Virus record (IMG/VR): IMGVR_UViG_3300008267_000972
Coordinates: 1 to 24,226 of that record
Strand: one strand, 5' to 3'
Source: a virus
DNA length: 24,226 nucleotides
The notes under the pieces are model-generated. The model worked only from the letters and a program-made list of their open reading frames with translations, was not told where the DNA came from and searched no databases. A program made the position numbers and the translations under genes. This document shows, in pieces, positions 17,113-23,493 of this stretch. Position 1 is the first letter of the stretch. Each line of letters begins with the position of its first letter.

Positions 17113-17121
17113 GTATTTATG
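17113..17121 (-). promoter_or_regulatory. T4-type late promoter for the gp48 baseplate operon
   Basis: On the minus strand CATAAATAC matches the N-ATAAATA-B late-promoter motif of T4-like cyanophages (T4: TATAAATA). It is 27-35 bases upstream of the gp48 ATG, leaving room for a leader with the AAAGG ribosome-binding site. It lies in the 32-base divergent junction and overlaps the gp4 ATG on the other strand. Confidence 0.5.
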
Positions 17122-17550
17122 TCATATAAAGGAAGGTTTAAACCTAAAAATCCTAAGAAATATAATGGTAGTGCAGATAACATCATTTATCGTTCTTCTT
17201 GGGAGTTAAGGGTTATGAAGTATCTTGATGAAAGCCCCAACATTATTTGGTGGGCTTCGGAAGAACTCGCCATTCCATATCGTTCTCCAGTAGATCAAAA
17301 AATGCACCGATACTTTCCTGATTTTATAGTTAAGGTTCGTGAAAAGACTGGATTAGTAATGACATATATTCTAGAAGTCAAACCTGAGAAACAAACCAAG
17401 GTTCCTATTCAAAAAAGAAAAACTCAAAAGTATTTACAAGAAGCTGCAACATACGCAATTAACCAAGAGAAGTGGAGAGCTGCAGACATATTTTGCCAAG
17501 ACCATGGTTGGAAGTTTAAAGTGGTTACAGAAAAAGATTTAGGAATTTAG
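17119..17550 (+). CDS. 4: Head completion protein gp4 (PD-(D/E)XK nuclease fold)
   Basis: The 143-residue protein begins MSYKGRFKPKNPKKYNGSAD and IIYRSSWELRVMKYLDESP, the signature of T4 gp4 (also called gp50/65), a head completion protein with a TnsA-like nuclease fold. Candidate active-site residues are E29 (SSWELR), D68 (YFPDF) and E86/K88 (LEVKP). In T4 it finishes DNA-filled heads before tail joining. It is divergent from gp48, with only 32 bases between them. The ATG shows no obvious Shine-Dalgarno (ACTAGATAGTATTT upstream), and the start overlaps the opposing late-promoter box. It is followed by the 192-residue gene after 12 bases. Confidence 0.9.
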   Translation: MSYKGRFKPKNPKKYNGSADNIIYRSSWELRVMKYLDESPNIIWWASEELAIPYRSPVDQKMHRYFPDFIVKVREKTGLVMTYILEVKPEKQTKVPIQKRKTQKYLQEAATYAINQEKWRAADIFCQDHGWKFKVVTEKDLGI

Positions 17551-17558
17551 TATAAATA
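17551..17558 (+). promoter_or_regulatory. Perfect T4 late promoter box TATAAATA
   Basis: TATAAATA is the exact T4 late consensus recognised by gp55 with gp33. It follows the gp4 stop directly and lies only 4 bases before the next ATG (17563), so transcription starting about 5-8 bases downstream would give a leaderless or slightly truncated mRNA for that gene. It could mainly serve the downstream gp54/gp26 genes. Confidence 0.45.
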
Positions 17559-17562
17559 GTAG

Positions 17563-18141
17563 ATGGCCACACTAATAGACAGAATACAAAAATCTTTAGA
17601 TAAAGAAGGTTTAGCACCAAGAACCCGACAATCTAGAGCATGGTTACAAAATAAAATAAGCTCTCTAAATGCTTCACAACGATCCTTATTTAGAGATGTT
17701 GACCGAACAACTAGATCCGCTTTTGTTGGACATATGTACTTTTTCTACTATGATCCAAAGCATAAAGAAAAATTACCATATTATGATCGATTTCCTTTGG
17801 TGTTGCCGGTAGAACAATACAATGATGGATTTTTAGGTATTAATTTACACTACATTCACCCAAGAGAGAGAATGGTATTACTCGATAAATTAAGTGAAAC
17901 AGCAACAGATAAAAGTTTTGATATTAATACAAGATTAAGACTAAATTATCAGTATTTAAAAAGAGCAACAAAAGCATTTGAAGCAAAACCATGCATTAAA
18001 AGGTATTTGTTTACACATGTTAGATCCAGATTTGTTGAAGTTTTTGCTGATGAGTGGGACATAGCTGCCATGTTACCAATGGAAACATTTGTTGGTGCTG
18101 GAACAAACAAAGTATACGCTGATTCAAGGAACAAATTCTAA
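17563..18141 (+). CDS. T4-like virion protein, possibly DNA end protector gp2
   Basis: The 192-residue basic protein contains MYFFYYDPKHKEKLPYYDRF (about residues 58-77), then PLVLPVEQYNDGFLGINLHY and IHPRERMVLLDKL, a pattern I associate with a conserved protein of T4-like marine phages. In T4, gene 2 (DNA end protector, 274 residues) is next to gene 4, so gp2 is the best positional candidate; I cannot confirm homology from memory. C-terminal features include KPCIKRYLFTHVRSRFVEV and EWDIAAMLPME. No Shine-Dalgarno is visible; the upstream bases are a TATAAATA box. The stop overlaps the next ATG (TAATG). Confidence 0.55.
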   Translation: MATLIDRIQKSLDKEGLAPRTRQSRAWLQNKISSLNASQRSLFRDVDRTTRSAFVGHMYFFYYDPKHKEKLPYYDRFPLVLPVEQYNDGFLGINLHYIHPRERMVLLDKLSETATDKSFDINTRLRLNYQYLKRATKAFEAKPCIKRYLFTHVRSRFVEVFADEWDIAAMLPMETFVGAGTNKVYADSRNKF

Positions 18142-18914
18142 TGTCATTTGCACCAAATTTATTTCTAGCTAACATTAAAGCTAAAGATGGTTTAGCTAGA
18201 CCAAATCGTTTTCAAGTTGTATTACCTATTCCGCAATATATCAATAACTTTATTGGTAATTCGGTATTCGAACAGTTATTCAATTTACCAAATACCATAT
18301 TTACAAATGCTTCTGAAATTTTGGGTGGAGTATTTGGTAGTCAACCGCAAGATTCACAATCTAAAACAACTAACGCTTCTATATCAAGATATTTGGCGTT
18401 ACAATGTGAATCTGCTGAGTTACCAGGAAAAACTTTAAATACGGCTGATGTAAAAGTTTATGGTCCAACTTTTAAAGTTCCATATCAATCTCAATATACA
18501 GATACATCATTAACATTTTTATGTACAAATGAATTTTATGAGCGTAAACTTTTTGATCGTTGGTTGGAAGCTATTATGCCAACAGATACGAACAACCTTA
18601 GGTTTCCAAAAGATGAAAAAACCAGGTACATGACAAATATAAAAATTATTCAGTATGACGAATTTATCAAACAAATTTATGCGGTAGAATTAATTGATGC
18701 CTTTCCAATTGGAATAGCATCGCAACAATTAACTTGGACGGATGATAATGTACACAGATTAACTGTGCAGTTTGCATATCAGAAATATAGAACCATCTAT
18801 GACGGCACTTACGATTTAACTCAAGCTGCGGCCGCATTGTTTGGTTTACAAGGCGAAAAATTAATGAGTGGTTTAGGAAAAAATGTGGACCAAAAATTAG
18901 GGAGAATCTTTTAA
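18141..18914 (+). CDS. 54: Baseplate tail tube initiator, gp54-like (tail tube fold)
   Basis: The 257-residue protein has the tube-protein fold pattern shared by gp19, gp48 and gp54: LARPNRFQVVLPIPQ at residues 18-32, RYLALQCESAELPGKTLNTA at 83-102, VYGPTFKVPYQSQYTDTSLT, FLCTNEFYERKLFDRWLEAI, YDEFIKQIYAVELIDAFPIG and RLTVQFAYQKYRTIYDG. gp19-type tube subunits are about 160-200 residues; the longer N-terminal insert (40-80) and C-terminal tail fit gp54 (T4: 320), which initiates the tube on gp48. It is coupled to the upstream gene by TAATG and followed 15 bases later by gp26. Tail tube or a tube terminator is the main alternative. Confidence 0.72.
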   Translation: MSFAPNLFLANIKAKDGLARPNRFQVVLPIPQYINNFIGNSVFEQLFNLPNTIFTNASEILGGVFGSQPQDSQSKTTNASISRYLALQCESAELPGKTLNTADVKVYGPTFKVPYQSQYTDTSLTFLCTNEFYERKLFDRWLEAIMPTDTNNLRFPKDEKTRYMTNIKIIQYDEFIKQIYAVELIDAFPIGIASQQLTWTDDNVHRLTVQFAYQKYRTIYDGTYDLTQAAAALFGLQGEKLMSGLGKNVDQKLGRIF

Positions 18915-18929
18915 TTAAGTGAGGAAATT

Positions 18930-19661
18930 ATGTTACCAAAAATTGATGTACCAATATATGATCTGAAGTTGTTATCAACGGGAAAGAAAATACGATTTAG
19001 ACCCTTTACTGTTAAAGAAGAAAAATTGTTTTTGATGGCTGCGGAAGCAGGAGATTTAAAATCAATTACCGATACAGTTAAACAAGTTATTAATAATTGC
19101 GTTTTAGATGAACTTGATATTGATGAATTACCTTTGTTTGATATTGAACAGATTTTCTTACAACTCAGATCCAAATCAGTTGGTGAGTTAGTAAATTTAA
19201 AATATCGTTGCAATAATTTAATTAAAGACGAATCTGAAGAAGAAAAGAAATGTAATACAGTAGTGGAAATTGATGTTAATATTAATGACATAATTCCAGA
19301 ATTTGAAAAAACGGATAAAAACAAAATAGAAATTACCGAAAATTTGGGTGTAGTAATGAAGTACCCAAATTTCAAAGTGTTTGAATCTCTTGATGGTGAA
19401 AATGAAACAGAATCTATTTTAAATACTATTATAAGTTGTATTGATTATATTTACGATAAAGAAACTTTATATTATGCAAAAGATTCGACAAAAGAAGAAT
19501 TAAGTGAGTTTGTAGAATCATTACAGACCAAAGATTTACAGAAGTTTAAGGAGTTTTTTGATACTACTCCAAAGTTGCGTAAGAATATAAACTTTAAATG
19601 TCCTAAGTGTAGTTATGAAGAAAATGTTTTAGTTGAAGGAATCGAAAGTTTTTTCGTATAA
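18930..19661 (+). CDS. 26: Baseplate hub assembly protein gp26
   Basis: The 243-residue protein (T4 gp26: 208) has the gp26-family N-terminus: MLPKIDVPIYDLKLLSTGKK, IRFRPFTVKEEKLFLMAAEA. Cys pairs C94/C108 and C224/C227 (FKCPKCSYE) look like one split zinc-binding site. gp26 acts in hub assembly and, with gp51, is not or barely present in the finished virion. GAGGA eight bases upstream of the ATG is a good ribosome-binding site. The last codons before the stop are AGT TTT TTC GTA TAA, which contain a perfect -1 slippery heptamer leading into the gp51-like frame. In this respect it resembles the two-product tail chaperone genes of other phages (P2 E/E', lambda G/GT). Confidence 0.85.
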   Translation: MLPKIDVPIYDLKLLSTGKKIRFRPFTVKEEKLFLMAAEAGDLKSITDTVKQVINNCVLDELDIDELPLFDIEQIFLQLRSKSVGELVNLKYRCNNLIKDESEEEKKCNTVVEIDVNINDIIPEFEKTDKNKIEITENLGVVMKYPNFKVFESLDGENETESILNTIISCIDYIYDKETLYYAKDSTKEELSEFVESLQTKDLQKFKEFFDTTPKLRKNINFKCPKCSYEENVLVEGIESFFV

Positions 19662-19693
19662 TATTTGGTTATGATAATTTAGGTAATCATTTT
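19635..19693 (+). other. Candidate -1 programmed frameshift site, gp26 to gp51
   Basis: The heptamer T TTT TTC at 19649-19655 is in the gp26 zero frame (AGT TTT TTC GTA TAA), four bases before the stop begins. GAAGGA at 19635-19640 lies 8 bases upstream, like the stimulatory Shine-Dalgarno of E. coli dnaX. Downstream, ATGAT and ATCAT (19671-19690) can form a 5-bp stem that may extend across a small internal loop. The P2 E/E' site, T TTT TTG, is nearly identical. Confidence 0.65.
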
Positions 19694-19852
19694 CAGACGA
19701 ACTTTGCTTTAATGCAACATCACAAGTATAGTTTGACTGAATTGGAAAACATGATGCCGTGGGAAAAAAGCATCTATGTGGGTATGTTACTGAAGTATTT
19801 GGATGAAGAAAATGAAAAGATTAAATTGTTAAATGCTCAAAGAAAAGGTTAA
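19655..19852 (+). CDS. 51: gp51-like C-terminal extension of gp26 reached by -1 frameshift
   Basis: From 19655 a 65-codon frame, -1 relative to gp26, runs to the stop at 19852. It contains GYDNLGNHFQTNFALMQHHK and YSLTELENMMPWEKSIYVGM, and ends LLNAQRKG. The YSLTELExMxPWE pattern is that of the small hub-assembly protein (gp51 position) after gp26 in T4-like marine phages, and recalls the P-W-E/R motif in the frameshifted halves of tail chaperones. No ATG, GTG or TTG exists in frame before 19712, which lies inside the conserved part. An independent start at 19712 would give only 46 residues. A gp26-gp51 fusion of about 307 residues is the best reading. Whether a short standalone form is also made is open. 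Confidence 0.6.
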   Translation, partial: RIIFGYDNLGNHFQTNFALMQHHKYSLTELENMMPWEKSIYVGMLLKYLDEENEKIKLLNAQRKG

Positions 19853-19856
19853 TTAA

Positions 19857-21401
19857 ATGGCTGGAAGATTAGCTAGAATACTAGAACAAGAATATAAGAC
19901 CAAAGGTTTAGTCGGTGGTCTAGCTTCTGCTGGTGGAAAAAGACTAAAAGAAATGTTTGACATACGAAATGTCTTATTTTCTGGTGGTGGTATTGGTTCA
20001 CAAATTGGTAAAAAAATATTTGGTAAAGGATATTCGGCTACAGCTGATAAAGATAAAGCCGAAAGTATATCAAATCGTATTCAACCTCCACAACAAATTT
20101 TTTCGCAAGAAAGTATTGAAATACTATTATCAATTAAAAATGATACCAGGATTTCTGCAAAAAATTCGGTAGCTTTGCCTCAAATTGCTAGAGATATTAA
20201 TTTAGCAAAATTAAATATTATGAAGTTGGTAAGACTTCAAGGCGATACGGCTGAAATGAAAGCCGATATGTTTTTCAAAAGAGCGGGTGCTCGTGAAGAT
20301 GCCTATGAAAATCAATTTAAAAAAGGCAGTAAAACTTCTCCACAACCTGTTGCAAAAGGTGAATCTAAATCACTCATACAACAATTATTTACTGGTCTAT
20401 CAGGTTTAAGTAGTATTATAAGTGGTGCATTAAGTTCTTTAGGTGGAGTAATTAAAACAGCTCTTCTTGAATTAGGAGCATTACTTCTTGGTAAGAAATT
20501 ACTTGATTCAGTACCAACTAACGTACCTGATGTTCCAGATTCGGATAGAAAAGAAAATAAAAAAACCGATAAAGATAAACCTAAAAAAGCCGCACCTCCA
20601 CCAAAAAGAATGGCACCTCCAAAATTGGCCTTAGGTACGGCATTATTATTTTATTCTCCTGAGGTTGGTGCAGGATCCGATATAGTTCCCAATCAGAGTA
20701 CTTCACCATCTCCAATTGGTTTTGATTATAACAAATATAAAGAATTGGTAGCTCAACAAGAAAGTGGAAACAAATCCATTGATAATGGTAAAGGTTTTTT
20801 AGGAAAATATCAATTTGGTGCTCAAGCGTTAGAAACTTTTGGTTATTTGAAAAAAGGAACCAGTAAAGGAAATGATAATGCTGTTTATGATCCAAATAAT
20901 TGGACTGGCAAAGACGGCATGAAAAATAAAGATGACTTCTTGAATAATTTACAAATTCAAGAAGATTTGATGAAAAAATATACTCAAATGAACATGGTAG
21001 GTTTGAACAAAGCTGGTGTAATGAAAGGTGTAGAGGGTGATGGTGCAGCTATCGCATCTAGACTATATGCAGCTCATCATGGTGGTGTTGGTGGCGCCAA
21101 AGCTTTATTTTTGGAAGGCAAAAATACAAATGACAAATATTTACCTGGTGCAAGTGTAGGTAAAAGTGCTACGAATATGGCATCATTGTATTCTAGTGGG
21201 TCAGCGCCTAGTGGTGCAACGATTAATGAAGCTTCTGTTGCTATTGCATCACCTCCGGCATCAACCTCCACACCATCTACAACAACTCCAATCGTCAATG
21301 TAGATAATAGCAGAACTCAGATGGCAAGTGCTCCATCAGGTACACAAGTAAGTGCTTGGGATAATTTGATGTTTGAGAATATGATTACCCGAGTAATATG
21401 A
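19857..21401 (+). CDS. Tape-measure/hub-type tail protein with muramidase-like domain
   Basis: The 514-residue protein follows gp26/gp51, where T4 has hub and tape-measure genes (27, 28, 29). Residues 1-160 are basic and helical. Residues 172-215 form a hydrophobic Gly/Leu-rich stretch (LFTGLSGLSSIISGALSSLG) like the membrane-active parts of tape measures. Residues 225-255 are a Lys/Pro linker (KPKKAAPPPKRMAPPK). Residues 290-446 resemble a lytic transglycosylase/muramidase: QQESGNKS with candidate catalytic E302, GKYQFGAQALETFGY (316-330), NNWTGKDGM, and AAIASRLYAAHHGG with H407/H408. The C-terminus is Ser/Thr/Ala-rich. Since gp5 lacks its lysozyme, this is the likely tail-delivered cell-wall enzyme. 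AAGG lies 8 bases before the ATG. gp29 equivalence is inference. Confidence 0.65.
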   Translation: MAGRLARILEQEYKTKGLVGGLASAGGKRLKEMFDIRNVLFSGGGIGSQIGKKIFGKGYSATADKDKAESISNRIQPPQQIFSQESIEILLSIKNDTRISAKNSVALPQIARDINLAKLNIMKLVRLQGDTAEMKADMFFKRAGAREDAYENQFKKGSKTSPQPVAKGESKSLIQQLFTGLSGLSSIISGALSSLGGVIKTALLELGALLLGKKLLDSVPTNVPDVPDSDRKENKKTDKDKPKKAAPPPKRMAPPKLALGTALLFYSPEVGAGSDIVPNQSTSPSPIGFDYNKYKELVAQQESGNKSIDNGKGFLGKYQFGAQALETFGYLKKGTSKGNDNAVYDPNNWTGKDGMKNKDDFLNNLQIQEDLMKKYTQMNMVGLNKAGVMKGVEGDGAAIASRLYAAHHGGVGGAKALFLEGKNTNDKYLPGASVGKSATNMASLYSSGSAPSGATINEASVAIASPPASTSTPSTTTPIVNVDNSRTQMASAPSGTQVSAWDNLMFENMITRVI

Positions 21402-21404
21402 AAA

Positions 21405-21424
21405 AACCCCGCCTAAGCGGGGTT
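21405..21424. terminator. Intrinsic hairpin terminator between convergent genes
   Basis: AACCCCGC-CTAA-GCGGGGTT forms a perfect 8-bp GC-rich stem with a 4-base loop. On the minus strand it is followed by a T run (TTTTTT counting stem bases), a good terminator for gp32, whose stop is 21 bases away. On the plus strand only TTC follows, so it is weaker for the tape-measure-like gene ending at 21401. Confidence 0.85.
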
Positions 21425-21444
21425 CAATACTTGCATGGGATTTT

Positions 21445-22323
21445 TTAATTCTGATTTGCAAGAGATTTGAAATAATCCAAATCTTCATCTTCAGCACCAG
21501 AGGTATTAAACTCCTCCTCTTCCTCAGATAAATTTGCATCAGCAGCTTTAACAGCAGCAAGTCCAGGAACTGCTGTACCTAGAACTTTATCTAAACGACC
21601 TTTTAATTGGTCATAAGATTTAAAGTGCTTCTTATCAGTAAATTCTTTTAAACCAAATTCTGATTTCCACAATGCTTCAAGTTTTTCATCATCACCATCA
21701 TACAGAGCAGAAGGACTTTCAAACTCTGATTTATCATAATTACGATAACCTTCAACATTACGAATCTTCAATTTGAAGTTAGCGCCTTCCCAAAAATCAA
21801 ATGGGTTAATAGGCTTTTCATCGGGAAACTCAGGATTCATTGCTTCTGAAATCTTATCAAAGATTTTCTTACCAAATTTAAACAACTTAATTTGACCTTC
21901 ATTATCTTTGTTGGATGGATCAGAAACAATAAGTACATTAGCAAGATAACTTAACTTACGCTTGCGGTCACGAGCAATGTTTTTGTTTGCTTCGATTCCA
22001 GAATTCCATAACATAGAATTGGCTTCACAAACTGGACATTTCTCATTCAGCGTTGTAAGACAATTATCAATTAACCATCCACCAGGTCCCTGAAATCCGT
22101 GGGAGAAAATGCGAATCCATGGGAGTGCATCATCACCATCGGCTTGAGGTGCTGGAAGAAAACGAATAACAGCCATACCATTGCCTGCTTTATCAACAGT
22201 TGGTTGCCATAGTCTGGTGTCATCTTTGGATCCCGCATCAGCGGATTGAGTTGTGGCTTCGATTGCTTTGGTGAGTTTTTCCAAATCACTACGGCCACGC
22301 TTGAGGTTAGCAAAACTACTCAT
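21445..22323 (-). CDS. 32: Single-stranded DNA-binding protein gp32
   Basis: The 292-residue protein (T4 gp32: 301) has all gp32 hallmarks. A basic N-terminal LAST-like segment, LKRGRSDLEKL (7-17), serves cooperative self-binding. The OB core carries a zinc site H75-x12-C88-x7-C96-x2-C99 (SHGFQGPGG, DNC, EKCPVC). The C-terminal acidic tail (SEEEEEFN, EDEDLDYF) docks replication proteins such as gp59. It coats ssDNA in replication, recombination and repair. AAAGGAAATACT before the ATG supplies a good ribosome-binding site. Three 11-base repeats precede it, a possible autoregulatory operator as T4 gp32 has. The gene ends at a strong terminator, and the T4 order 33-59-32 is kept, with a nucleotidase gene inserted before 32. 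Confidence 0.96.
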   Translation of the reverse strand: MSSFANLKRGRSDLEKLTKAIEATTQSADAGSKDDTRLWQPTVDKAGNGMAVIRFLPAPQADGDDALPWIRIFSHGFQGPGGWLIDNCLTTLNEKCPVCEANSMLWNSGIEANKNIARDRKRKLSYLANVLIVSDPSNKDNEGQIKLFKFGKKIFDKISEAMNPEFPDEKPINPFDFWEGANFKLKIRNVEGYRNYDKSEFESPSALYDGDDEKLEALWKSEFGLKEFTDKKHFKSYDQLKGRLDKVLGTAVPGLAAVKAADANLSEEEEEFNTSGAEDEDLDYFKSLANQN

Positions 22324-22337
22324 AGTATTTCCTTTCG

Positions 22338-22370
22338 TATAAACGGAGTATTAACGGTATATAAACGACT
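22338..22370 (-). repeat. Three tandem 11-base repeats upstream of gp32
   Basis: Read on the plus strand the units are TATAAACGGAG, TATTAACGGTA and TATAAACGACT, starting at 22338, 22349 and 22360, exactly 11 bases apart. They end 15 bases before the gp32 ATG (22323) and abut its ribosome-binding site. On the gp32 mRNA side each is C/T-CGTT-T/A-ATA. T4 gp32 represses its own translation by binding an A/U-rich repetitive leader. This could be the equivalent, or a one-helical-turn array for a DNA-binding protein. Confidence 0.6.
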
Positions 22371-22391
22371 TATCCACATAAACATAATATA

Positions 22392-22877
22392 TCATTTATT
22401 TAGTAAATCTTTTAGTATTTTTAAGGTACTAATAACATCTTTGTGGTGAATAGCAACACCACCTACTTCTCGCCATTGATTGATATTTTGTTCCGTATCA
22501 TCAATCAATAGTGAATTTACATTAGAATAATTTTTCTTATGTCTTTTACCTGGAACTAAAATTACTGGAAAATCAATACCATGTTTCTTTAACCATTCCA
22601 GTTTTTGCTCTCTAATAGGAGCATCTCTTTTTTCGGAGGATGTAGAAGATAATATCTCAGTAGGAATAGGTAATGATCTCAGATACTCAATTAACTCCAT
22701 AGTATCTGGCATCAAATCTAATTTTGCAAATTCTCTCGATTCAATAAATTGGTTGAAGAATTTATCGAATACCTTATAAGTATCTGCCTCATGTGGATAT
22801 ATCTTATAGAGTTGCCGATATTTTTTATTGAAATCGGCAATGACTCCATCCATATCTAAATATATTTTCTCAATCAT
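22392..22877 (-). CDS. HAD-family phosphatase, 5'(3')-deoxyribonucleotidase-like
   Basis: The 161-residue protein has HAD motif I at the start (YLDMDGVIADF, D8 nucleophile and D10), motif II ILSSTSS (S77-T79), Lys candidates K92/K111, and motif IV LLIDDTEQNINQW (D126/D127). This fits the small NT5C-like deoxyribonucleotidases common in T4-like phages, which remove phosphate from dNMPs and could balance nucleotide pools. Substrate cannot be read from sequence. The ATG overlaps the end of the gp59 frame by 8 bases. It sits between gp59 and gp32, a position not used in T4, suggesting an inserted accessory gene. Confidence 0.8.
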   Translation of the reverse strand: MIEKIYLDMDGVIADFNKKYRQLYKIYPHEADTYKVFDKFFNQFIESREFAKLDLMPDTMELIEYLRSLPIPTEILSSTSSEKRDAPIREQKLEWLKKHGIDFPVILVPGKRHKKNYSNVNSLLIDDTEQNINQWREVGGVAIHHKDVISTLKILKDLLNK

Positions 22878-23493
22878 TATTCATCATCTTTTTTAGTATC
22901 AATGTATATTTTACTACATCTTGTGGTAAAAAAGAGGCATACTTGTCAATTTTTCTTCGGTAATCTGGCCATCTAATACTGTCAGTAATCTGTTTAGACC
23001 AGTTCGGTACAAAACCTAAAATCTTGTTAAGTATAATTACCGTTTCTATTTGAATTTCTTTTCTTAGAGCCAAGGTAAGTAGTGGTGGATAATTACCATC
23101 ATTCACCTTCAACATTCGATTGAAGATAACTTTACAATCTTCGGTTTTTACTTTACAATCTTCAAGGATAACTTTACAATCATTTTCAAAGGTATAAGAT
23201 AAAGACTGTAATACCCGTTGCCTTTTTAGGTGAGTATTTTTGGCTTCTTCTAATAATAGGTCGCCAACCCATTTAATATCATCCTCTACAAAATTAGCAA
23301 CAATAAAAGATTCTAAATCTTCTTTGGTATTAAATTTGCGTGAGAGTTTATAGAAATGGTATTTGTCTTTTCTATTCTCAAAGGCATTAACGTTAACATT
23401 TGTTTTACCGCCATACTTAAAATAATCATATTTTTCGGTGGTAAAATGTAGTTTTAATGACTGGAATATTTCAAAGGTTTCATAACCATTCAT
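22870..23493 (-). CDS. 59: Helicase loader gp59
   Basis: The 207-residue protein (T4 gp59: 217) has the family's N-terminal pattern: YETFEIFQSLKLHFTTEKYD, YFKYGGKTNVNVNAFENRKD, KYHFYKLSRKF, then ANFVEDDIKWVGDLL. In T4 it binds forked DNA and gp32 and loads the gp41 helicase. A C-terminal helical half follows (PPLLTLALRKEIQIETVIIL, NWSKQITDSIRWPDYRRKI). Between the two halves is an unusual run of three 7-residue repeats, DCKVILE, DCKVKTE, DCKVIFN, at about residues 105-125. The start overlaps the gp33 stop (ATGA) and gp32 lies two genes downstream. Confidence 0.85.
   Translation of the reverse strand: MNGYETFEIFQSLKLHFTTEKYDYFKYGGKTNVNVNAFENRKDKYHFYKLSRKFNTKEDLESFIVANFVEDDIKWVGDLLLEEAKNTHLKRQRVLQSLSYTFENDCKVILEDCKVKTEDCKVIFNRMLKVNDGNYPPLLTLALRKEIQIETVIILNKILGFVPNWSKQITDSIRWPDYRRKIDKYASFLPQDVVKYTLILKKMMNND
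23129..23191 (-). repeat. Three 21-base in-frame repeats inside gp59
   Basis: The plus-strand word ACTTTACAATC recurs at 23129, 23150 and 23171, exactly 21 bases apart, encoding DCKV three times at seven-residue spacing. The flanking bases of each unit differ, so the units have diverged by a few substitutions since duplication. Confidence 0.85.

Noticed and set aside
18911-19375. 154-residue minus-strand open frame opposite gp26
   Set aside because: It is antisense to a clear gp26 with good ribosome-binding site and family motifs; its Ser/Phe/Leu-rich composition is what antisense AT-rich coding DNA gives.
20581-20895. 104-residue minus-strand open frame inside the muramidase-bearing gene
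   Set aside because: Antisense shadow rich in Tyr/His/Leu/Phe, without ribosome-binding site or recognisable motif.
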